From NCBI RefSeq assembly GCF_050948215.1, contig NW_027488994.1, positions 93,605 to 157,604 on the forward strand: DNA of 64,000 bases, written 5' to 3'. The position numbers and the translations under genes are program-made. Source of the stretch: Halictus rubicundus (Eukaryota > Arthropoda > Insecta > Hymenoptera > Halictidae). The number at the start of each line of letters is the position of its first letter. Positions within the stretch are counted from its first letter, which is position 1. Of this stretch, positions 55,351 through 64,000 are shown one piece after another. The notes under the pieces are model-generated. The model had not been told where the DNA came from, did no database searches, and was given only the letters and a program-made list of their open reading frames with translations.

Positions 55351-58300
55351 GTGTGGGGTGGAGGGCACGTGACGAGGGCCGTGACGTGCAGCGTGCCGTG
55401 CAGTGTAGCGTGACGTGCCGTGCACGAGTGCAGTCTTGTGCAGCGTGACGTGCCAGTGCCGCGGGACGTTCCGTGCCGTGTGACAGTGCACTTTTCCAGT
55501 GCAGTGCACGAGTGCACTGACAGTGTAGCTTGCAGTGAAGTGTAGGGTGGTGTGCAGTGCCGCGGGCAGTGCCGCGTGCTGTGAGGTGACGAGTGCACGT
55601 GCAGTGCAGCGTTAACGTGTTGTGCACGCGTGCCGTGAAGTGGAGCGTGCAGTGACGTGAAGCGTGGAGTGCCGTGCAGGGTGCAGTGCATTTGGCGTAC
55701 AGTCCAGCGTGACGTGCCGTGCCGTGACAGCGTGCAGTGCATTGACGAGTGCCGTGCCGTGACAGCGTGCGTGCACGCGAAGCGTGCCGTGCAGTGAAGA
55801 GTGCAGTGACGTGAAGCGTGCAGTGACGGGCAGAGTGACGTGCAGTGACAGCGTGCCGTGCCAATGCACGACATGTAGTGACAGTTACGAGTGCCGTGAA
55901 GTGCAGGGTGACGTGCAGTGACGAGTGCAGTGCACGTGCAGAGTGCCGTATTGTGAAGCGTGCCGTGCAGTGCAGCGTGCAGTGCACGTGCAGCGTGACG
56001 TGCAGTGCCGAGTGCAGTGACGTGACGAGTGCAGTGAAGTGCCCGGTGCCGTGCAGGTGAAGTGACAGCGTGCCGTGACGCGTGAGAGTGCCGCAGTGCC
56101 GTGACAGTGCCAGTGCCACGTGCCGTGCCGCGTGCAGTGCAGTGCAGAGTGGTGCCGTGACGAGTGCACGTGCAGTGCCGAGTGACGTACACGTGCAGTG
56201 ACGTGTGCAGTGGTGTGAAGTGTGCAGTGGTGTGCAGAGTGCACGTATTGTGCCGAGGTGCACGTGCCGTGACAGAGTGCCGTGAGGTGCACGCGTGACG
56301 TGACGAGACGCGTGACAGTGACAGTGCAGCGTGCAGTGCCGTGAAGCAGTGCCGTGCACGTGCCGCGTGACAGTGAAGTGCACGAGTGCCGTGAGTGCAG
56401 AGTGCAGTGTCGTGCAGCGTGAAGTGCACGTGACGCGTGACGTGACTTGTCACGTGCAGTGAAGCGTGCCACTGACGTGTCGACTTGTCGTGCAGTGTAG
56501 GGTGGTGTGACGTGCAGCGGGAAGTGCACGAGTGCTGTGCGGTGACGCGTGCACGTGCCGTGCCGCGTACCGTGCCGTGCACGCGTACCAGTGCCGTGAC
56601 GAGTGCCGTGCCGTTACCGAGTGACAGTGCAGTGCACGCGTGACGTGCCGTGCAATCGTGCAGTGAGTTGTCACGTGACGTGACAGCGTGCATGACCGTG
56701 TCGCTTGACAGTGGCGTGTCGGGTGGTGTGCCGTGCACGAGGGACGTGCACGCGTGCGGTGCTGTGACGAGAGACAGTGCAGTGCAGCGTCCCGTGTTGT
56801 GACCGAGTGAAGTGACAGTGGACGAGTGACGTGCAGTGTCGCGTGCACGTGACGTGACAGCGTGGAGTGCCGTGCCGTGCAGAGCGTGCCGTGCGTGCAG
56901 TGACGACGTGACGTGACGTGCAAGTGCCGCGAGCAGTGAAGTGACGCGTGCCGTGCAGTGACGAGTGCGTGCAGTGACGAGTGACGTGCAGAGCCGCGAG
57001 ACGTGCAGTGACGTGCACGAGTGCAGTGCCGTGCCGAGTGACGTGCAGTGCGAGTGCCGTGACGTGAAGAGTGACGTGCCAGTGCCGCGTGACGTGCAGC
57101 GTGACGTGCCGAGTGCCGTGCAGTGACGCGTGCAGTGCCGTGCCGAGTGCCGTGACGTGCACGTGACAGTGCAGTGCCGAGTGACGTGACCGTGCCGACG
57201 TGTCGTGACCGTGCCAGCGTGACTCGTGCAGTGCCGAGCGTGACAAGTGACGTGCACGAGTGACGTGCAGTGAGAGCTGCCGTGACAGTGCAGAGTGACG
57301 TGCAGTGAAGCGTGACGTGCCGTGCGAGTGCACGTAAGTGCGCGTGCAGCGTGCCGGTCTAGTGCACGTGCAAGCGAGACGTGCCGTGCAGTGCGCGTGA
57401 GTGACGTGCAGAGTGGCGTGAAGTGAAGCGTGACGTGCGTGACGAGTGCCGTGAGTGCCGCGTGCAGTGCCGTGCCGAGTGACGTGCAGTGCAGCGTGAA
57501 GTGAAGAGTGCGCTGTGCAGTGCAGCGTGACCTTGACGTGACGAGTGACGTGCAGTGAAGCGTGACAGTGCAAGTGACGTGCACGTGAACAGTGCCAGAG
57601 TGTCGCTTGCCGTGCCATTGGCGGGTGGTGTGCACGTGACAGCGGGAAGTGACGCGTGCTGTGAGGTGCAGTGTGACGTGCCGTGCAGAGTCACACGTGT
57701 TGTGCAGAGTGCAGTGCCGTGGAGCGTGCACGTGCAGTGACAGAGTGCACGTGACGTGACGCGTGCAGTGCACATTGCACCCGTGCCGTGCAGCAGTGCC
57801 ACTGGCAGTGTACGCATTGACGTGACAGTGTCGGGTGGGGTGCCGTGCAGCGTGCCGTGGACGCGTTCTGTGCAGCTGCACGCGTGTGGTGCCGTGACAG
57901 AGTGAAGTGACCTTGACGCGTGACAGTCACCGTGCAGCGTGAAGTGCACGGGCCGGCGTGAGGTGCAGAGCAGCGTGCCGTGAAGTGACGAGTGCACGTC
58001 TGGTGCGAGTGACGTGCAGTGACGAGTGAAGTGCCGTGACGCGTGACGTGCAGTGACGAGTGACGTGCAGGGAAGCGTGCACGTGCACGTGACGCAGGGC
58101 AGTGTCGTGCACGTGACGTGAGTGCCACGTGACGTGACGCGTGCCGTGCCTTGTAACGTGACGTGCCAGCGTGCACTGAACCTGTCGATTGCAGTGCAGT
58201 GTAGGGTGGTGTGCACGTGCAGCGGGCAGTGTCGCGTGCTGTGCGGTGCACGAGTGCACGTGCCGTGCAGAGTACACTTGCCGTGCCGCGTGCAGTGCAG

Positions 58301-60640
58301 TTACCGAGTGCAGTGACGTGCAGAGTGACAGTGACGTGCCGAGTACAGTGACCGTGCCGCGTGCAGTGCCGGGGCAGCGTGCGGTGACGTGACGAGGGAC
58401 GTGCACGAGTGCGGTGATGTGCCAGCGTGCAGTGCAGTGAGCGTCCCGTGTTGAGCCGCGTGCCGTGCCGTGGCGCGTGCGTGCAGTGTACGAGTGCACG
58501 TGACAGTGACAGAGTGGAGTGCCGTGAAGAGTGCACGTGCAGTGCACGAGTGAAGTGCCGAGCAGCGTGCACGTGCAGTGACGTGCCGAGTGCCGTGCCG
58601 TGACAGAGTGCCGTGACAGTGCACGCGTGACCGTGACGTGCCGAGTGCAGTGAAGTGACGACGTGCACGTGAAGCGTGCAGCAGTGACGTTACAGCGTGA
58701 CGTGACGTGCACGCGTGCAGTGACGTGCGACGTGCAGTGCGTTGTACCCGTGCCAGTGCCGTGACGCGTGACGTGACGTGCAGCGTGCAGTGACGTGAAG
58801 CGTGCGGGTAGTGCCGAGTGCACGTGCACGTGACGAGTGCCTGAGACGCTGGACGCGTGACAGTGACGTGAAGCGTGACGTGACAGTGACGAGTGCAGTG
58901 CAGTGCAGCGTGACACGTGAAGTGCAGAGTGACAGTGCACGTGCAGAGTGCAGTGCCGTGACGCGTGCCGTGCCGTGCAGCGTGCCGTGGTGTGCAGTGA
59001 AGCGTGCCGTGCGTGACGAGTGCCGTGACGTGCCGCGTGCAGTGACGTGCAGCGTGCACGTGCAGTGACGAGTGACGTGACGTGCAGAGTGCAGTGCACG
59101 TGCCAGAGTGCACGTGCACCTTGTCACGTGAGGTGCACGAGTGCACATGCACGTGTCGCTTGCAGTGACGTGTAGGGTGGTGTGCCGTGACCGAGGGACA
59201 GTGCAGAGTGCTGTGAGGTGACCGAGTGAAGTGCAGTGACGAGTGCAGTGCACGTGCCGTGTGGCGTGCCGTGCCGGGTGCCACGTGACTTTGGAGTAAC
59301 AGTCACAGAGTGACGTGCAGTGACAGCGTGCAAGTGTAGTGCACGTGCTACAGTGACGTGCAGTGCACGAGTGACGTGCAGTGACGCGTGCCGTGCCGTG
59401 ACGCGTGCCGTGCCCGTGACAGAGTGCAGTGGTGTGCCGTGCAGAGTGCCGTGACGTGCAGAGTGCCGTGCACGTGCGAGTGACGTGACGTGCCGGTGCC
59501 GTGCAGTGCACGAGTGCAGTGAAGTGCAGACGTGCACGTGCACTTGTCCCGTGCGGTGCCGAGTGCCCTGCCGTGTCGCTTGCAGTGCCGTGTCGGGTGG
59601 TGTGCCGTGACGCGGGAAGTGCAGCGTGCTGTGCGGTGCAGCGTGCACGTGCCGTGCCGCGTGCCGTGACGTGAAGCGTACACGTGCCGTGCAGCGTGCA
59701 GTGCAGTGACCGCGTGCCCTGACGGTGTAGCTTGCCGTGCAGTGTCGGGTGGTGTGCAGTGCAGAGGGGCACGTGCCGCGTGCTGTGCGGTGACGCGTGC
59801 CGTGCACGTGCCAGAGTCACGTGCGGTGCCGCGTGCCGTGACGTGTCGCGTGCAGTGCACGTGCCGCGTGCACGTGCAGTGCCGCGAGACGTGCAGTGAC
59901 GAGTGCAGTGCCACTTGTACCGTGCGGTGCCGCGTGCCCTGCAGTGTTGCTTGCACGTGCACGTGTAGGGTGGTGTGACCGTGCAGCGGGCCGTGCCGCG
60001 TGCTGCTGGTGCCGCGTGCCGTGACGTGCCGCGTCACGTGCCGTGGCGCGTGCCAGTGACGTGCCGCGTGCCGAGCAGTGCCGCGTGCCGTGCCGTGGCG
60101 ACGTGCAGTGCACGTGTCGCGTGCCGTGACGTGCAGAGTGGCGTGCCGTGCGGCGTGACGTGTCGTGCCGTGACCGCGTGCCGAGCACGTGCCGCGTGCA
60201 GTGCCGTGCCGAGTGCAGTGACATGGTACCCGTGCGGTGCAGAGTGCCACTGCCGTGTCGCTTGCACGTGCCGTGTCGGGTGGTGTGCCGTGCCGCAGGG
60301 CGGTGCCGCGGGCTGTGCGGTGGCGAGTGACGTGCCGTGCACGCGTGCAGAGCCGTGCCGCGTGGCAGTGCCGTGCCGGGTGCCGTGCCCTATGGCGTCA
60401 CCGTCCCGCGTGACCGTGCCGTGCCGAGTGCCGAGTCGTGCCGTGCCGAGTGACCGTGCCGTGCCGCGTGCCGTGCAGTGCCGAGTGAAGTGACCGTGCC
60501 TCGTGCCGAGTGCCGTGCGTTGACGGTAAGTGCAGAGTGCCCTGCAGTGTCGACTTGACGTGACACGTGACGCGTGGCGTGCCGTGAAGCGTGACGTGCA
60601 GAGTGCCGACGTGCCGTGACGACGAGTGCAGCAGTGCAGT
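55351..60640 (+). repeat. GC-rich GTGNN-pentamer island with degenerate 17-bp units
   Basis: About 5.3 kb built from the pentamers GTGCA, GTGCC and GTGAC, with GA, GC or a similar pair after every two or three. Four successive perfect-length units lie at 58,009-58,025, 58,026-58,042, 58,043-58,059 and 58,060-58,076, for example GTGACGTGCAGTGACGA. Twelve-base units such as GTGACGTGCCGA are common (near 57,110). An extra C, giving CACGTG, makes many 18-bp units. CpG, CACGTG and TGACG are very dense, unlike the flanking arrays where CpG is rare. Units are diverged, so no long perfect repeats exist. It contains no gene-like sequence apart from stop-poor frames on the minus strand. Confidence 0.92.
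55491..60570 (+). repeat. Irregular box family in the GC-rich island (11 copies + 1 partial)
   Basis: An ~80-bp box departs from the pentamer pattern and recurs in the same orientation. Consensus parts in order: GTGTCGCTTGCAGTG, CGTGTCGGGTGGTGTG, then CGTGACGCGGGAAGTGC, then CGTGCTGTGCGGTG. Copies lie at about 55,516-55,600, 56,469-56,550, 56,690-56,775, 57,590-57,670, 57,798-57,895, 58,172-58,255, 59,142-59,225, 59,562-59,645, 59,715-59,797, 59,934-60,012 and 60,246-60,330. A partial copy with only the first part is at 60,531-60,570. About 50 bp before the GGGTGGTGTG core most copies have a second conserved word, CTTGT(C/A)ACGTG or a close relative (for example 56,445, 56,666, 58,148, 59,117, 59,912). 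Spacing between cores runs from 153 to 971 bp. Confidence 0.85.
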
Positions 60641-60775
60641 GACCTGCTATCCGAGCCGCGTTCCTATCCTATCCGCTATCCGCATCCTCTATCCTATGCC
60701 GAGCCGTATCCTAGCAGTGCGTGTCGAGCCGATTGCCGCTCCTATCTTCCCGTTCATGATCCTCCTATCCTATCC
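60641..60775. other. Mosaic junction between island and inverted array
   Basis: Words of both families alternate: CTATCC, TCCTATCC and ATCCTCTATCC (inverted GGATA type) with GAGCCG, GCAGTGCGTGTCGAGCC and ATTGCCG (island type), ending in TTCCCGTTCATGATCC. Unlike the left edge there is no GTGGT intermediate. Collinearity with the left arm begins at about 60,770. Confidence 0.82.
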
Positions 60776-63700
60776 TATCCCTCTACCCTATCCTATCCCT
60801 CTATCCTATCCTATCCTCTCTCCTATCCTATCCTCTATCCTTTCCTTTCCTCTATCCTATCCTATCCTCTATCCTATCCTATCCTCTATCCTACAATATC
60901 CTCTATCCTATCCTATCCTCTATCCTATCCTATCCTCTATCCTATCCTATCCTATCCTATCCTCTATCCTACCCTATCCTATCCTCTATCCTATCCTATA
61001 CTCTATCCTATCCTATCCTCTATCCTATCCTATCCTCTATCTATCCTATCCTCTATCCTATCCTATCCTCTATCCTACAATATCCTCTATCCTATCCTAT
61101 CCTCTATCCTATCCTATCCTATCCTATCCTCTATCCTACCCTATCCTATCCTCTATCCTATCCTATCCTCTATCCTATCCTATCCTCTATCCTATCCTAT
61201 CCTATCCTATCCTCTATCCTACCCTATCCTATCCTCTATCCTATCCTATACTCTATCCCTATCCTATCCTCTATCCTATCCTATCCTCTATCCTATCCTA
61301 TCCTCTATCCTATCCTATCCTCTATCCTACAATATCCTCTATCCTATCCTATCCTCTATCCTATCCTATCCCTATCCTATCCTCTATCCTACCCTATCCT
61401 ATCCTCTATCCTATCCTATCCTCTATCCTATCCTATCCTCTATCCTATCCTATCCTCTATCCTATCCTATCCTCTATCCTATCCTATCCTCTATCCTACA
61501 ATATCCTCTATCCTATCCTATCCTCTATCCTATCCTATCCTCTATCCTATCCTATCCTGTCCTATCCTCTATCCTACCCTATCCTATCCTCTATCCTATC
61601 CTATCCTCTATCCTATCCCTATCCTCTATCCTATCGTATCCTCTATCCTATCCTATCCTCTATCCTATCCTACCCTCTATCCTATCCTATCCTCTATCCT
61701 ACCCTATCCTCTATCCTATCCTATCCTCTATCCTATCCTATAGTCTATCCTATCCTATACTCTATCCTATCCTATCCTCTATCCTATCCTATCGTCTATC
61801 CTATCCTATCCTCTATGCTATCCTATCCTTTATCCTATCCTATCCTCTATCCTATCCTCTCCTCTATCCTATCCTATCCTATCCTCTATCCTATCCTATC
61901 CTCTATCCTATCCTATCCTCTATCCTATCCTATCCTCTATCCTATCCTCTCCTCTATCCTATCCTATCCTCTATCCTATCCTATCGTCTATCCTATCCTA
62001 GATCCTATTATATCCTCTATCCTACAATATCCTCTATCCTATCCTATCCTCTCCTCTATCCTATTCTATCCTCTATCCTATCCTATCGTCTATCCTATCC
62101 TAGATCCTATTATATCCTCTATCCTACAATATCCTCTATCCTATCCTATCCTCTATCCTAACCAATCCTCTATCCTATCAAAAACCCTATCCTATCCTCT
62201 ATCCCATCCTATACTCAATACTAGCCTATACTGTATTATATCCTATCCTCTTTCCTATCCTCTATCATATCGTATCCTCTATCTATCCTATCCTCTATCC
62301 TATCCTATCCTCTATCCTATCCTATCCTCTATCCTATCCTATACTCTATCCTATCCTATCCTCTATCCTATCCTATCCTCTATCCTATCCTCTCCTCTAT
62401 CCTATCCTATCCTATCCTCTATCCTATCCTACCCTCTATCCTATCCTATCCTCTATCCTATCCTATCCTCTATCCTATCCTATCCTCTATCCTATCCTAT
62501 CCTCTATCCTATCCTATCCTCTATCCTGTCCTATCCTCTTTCCTATCCTATCCTCTATCCTATCCTATCCTCTATCCTATCCTATCCTCTATCCCATCCT
62601 ATCCTATCCTCTATCCTATCCTATCCTCTATCCTATCCTATCCTATCCTTTCCTCTATCCCATCCTATACTCAATCCTATCCTATACTGTATTATATCCT
62701 ATCCTCTTTCCTATGCTCTATCGTATCATATCCTCTATCCTATCCTATCCTCTACCCTATAATATCCTCTATCCTATCCTATTCTCTATCCTATCCTCTA
62801 CTCTATCCTATCCTATCCTCTATCCTATCCTATCCTCTATCCTATCCTCTCCTCTATCCTATCCTATCCTATCCTCTATCCTCCTATCCTATCCTCTACC
62901 CTATCCTCTCCTCTATCCTATCCTATCCTCTATCCTATCCTATCCTCTATCCTATCCTATCCTCTATCCTATCCTATCCTCTATCCTATCCTATCCTCTA
63001 TCCTATCCTATCCTCTATCGTATCATATCCTCTATCGTACCATATCCTCTATCCTATCCTATCCTCTATCCTATCCTATCCCTCTATCCTATCCTATCCT
63101 CTATCCTATCCTATCCTCTATCCTATCCTATCCTCTATCCTATCCTATCCTCTATCCTATCCTATCCTCTATCCTATCCTATCCTCTATCCTATCCTATC
63201 CTCTATCCTATCCTATCCTCTATCCTATCCTATACTCTATCCTATCCTATACTCTATCCTATCCTCTATCCTATCCTCTATCCTATCCTATCCTATCCTA
63301 TCCTCTATCCTATCGTATCCTCTATCCTATCCTATCCTATCCTATCCTCTATCCCATCCTATACTCAATCCTATCCTATACTGTATTATATCCTATCCTC
63401 TTTCCTATCCTATCCTCTATCCTATCCTATACTCTATCCTATCCTATCCTCTATCCTATCCTATCCTATCCTATCCTCTATCCCATCCTATACTCAATCC
63501 TATCCTATACTGTATTATGTCCTATCCTCTTTCCTATCCTATCCTCTATCCTATCCTATACTCTATCCTATCCTATCCTCTATCCTACAATATCCTCTAT
63601 CCTATCCTATCCTCTTTCCCTAACCTATCCTATATCCTACCCCAAAACCATATCCTATCCTCTATCCATCCTATACTCAATCCTATCCCTATACTGTATT

Positions 63701-64000
63701 ATATCCTATCCTCTTTCCTATCCTCTATCATATCGTATCCTCTATCCTATCCTATCCTCTAACCTATAATATCCTCTATCCTATCCCTATTCTCTATCCT
63801 ATCCTATCCTCTATTCTATCCTATCCTGTATCTATCCAAATTCTACCCTACCCTCTATCCTATCCTATCCTATCCTCTATCCTATCCAATCCTCTATCCT
63901 ATCCTATCCCTCTATCCTATCTCTCCTCTATCCTATCCCTATCCTCTATCCTATCCTATCCTCCTATCCTATCCTATCCTCTATCCTCTCCTATCCTCTA
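60775..64000 (-). repeat. Right satellite array, inverted (right arm of inverted repeat)
   Basis: The same 17-bp satellite in opposite orientation (TATCCTATCCTATCCTC on the + strand). It follows 50,112 down to 46,884 unit by unit on the other strand, sharing private variants (CTAGATCC pair, CAAAAACCC, CCAAAACCATA, CGTACC). It differs by frequent one- or two-base length changes, such as CCCT for CCT or a lost base, near 60,790, 61,256, 61,371, 61,616, 62,281, 62,880, 63,080, 63,609, 63,661, 63,687, 63,787, 63,830, 63,905 and 63,920. These are densest after 63,600. It runs off the window. Confidence 0.95.

Noticed and set aside
54627..57881. 1,084-codon minus-strand frame rich in His, Thr, Arg and Cys, and overlapping frames to 60,342
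   Set aside because: TTA, CTA and TCA are nearly absent on the + strand of the island, so stops are missing on the minus strand in all frames. Overlapping long frames in all three phases, monotonous composition and run-through into satellite sequence argue against coding.
55516..60330. Island box as a SINE, tRNA or 5S rRNA gene
   Set aside because: I could not recognise A/B-box promoters, a cloverleaf, target-site duplications or an A-tail. Copies lie only inside the pentamer island, in one orientation.
55101..60493. Short plus-strand frames (60-172 codons) in the G/T tract and island
   Set aside because: Low-complexity Val/Gly/Cys/Arg read-outs of GTGNN and GTGGT words. No conserved motif and no plausible start context.
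60591..63762. Plus-strand open frames of up to 723 codons in the right arm
   Set aside because: These are the same satellite read on its pyrimidine strand in the inverted arm. The upstream part (60,591-60,770) is just island and junction sequence.
1..64000. CRISPR-like array
   Set aside because: Repeats are contiguous, with no unique spacers of uniform length, and no cas genes are present.
1..64000. Telomeric or interstitial telomeric repeat
   Set aside because: The word is GGATA with GA, and no TTAGGG, TTTAGGG or TTAGG run was seen. GGTTAGG occurs only singly inside variant units.

Overview
The window contains no recognisable gene, RNA gene, transposon or CRISPR array. It is a gene-free satellite domain, almost certainly from a eukaryotic nuclear chromosome (heterochromatic, subtelomeric or dot-/micro-chromosome type) assembled from long reads. 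The species cannot be told from the sequence. No telomere repeat is present.

Layout. (1) 1 to about 54,640: a continuous array of the 17-bp unit GAGGATAGGATAGGATA, that is (GGATA)x3 + GA, with 12-bp (n=2) and 22-bp (n=4) variants. The + strand is nearly free of C. Nested on this are higher-order repeats: tandem blocks of about 2.1 kb (9.4-13.3 kb), 743 bp (12.8-14.3 kb), 3.2-3.4 kb x4 (16.6-30.0 kb), 1.89 kb (29.7-33.1 kb), 1.69 kb (33.7-35.9 kb) and 2.0 kb (44.5-48.5 kb). A near-identical copy of 40.1-44.7 kb sits at 50.1-54.6 kb. (2) 54,640-55,295: the array decays and passes into GTGGT-type pentamers. (3) 55,296-55,350: a short non-repeat junction ending in 13 Gs. (4) 55,350-60,640: a GC- and CpG-rich island built from GTGNN pentamers (GTGCA, GTGCC, GTGAC) plus GA/GC, holding eleven copies of an irregular ~80-bp box. 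(5) 60,641-60,775: a mosaic junction. (6) 60,775-64,000: the GGATA array again but inverted, and collinear with 46.9-50.1 kb read backwards.

The most unusual signal is that three compositionally different repeats, GGATA, GTGGT and GTGNN, all keep the same beat of three pentamers plus two bases (17 bp, with 12-bp variants). This suggests one ancestral 17-bp architecture whose pentamer was replaced while the spacing was kept. The second signal is the large-scale order: an inverted repeat around the GC-rich island, with one arm interrupted by the 4.6-kb duplicated block, and both rearrangement limits falling at about 50.1 kb.

The long open frames on the minus strand (up to 2,010 codons) and in the right arm on the plus strand come from a 17-bp unit with no stop codon in any pyrimidine-strand frame. 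They are not treated as genes.
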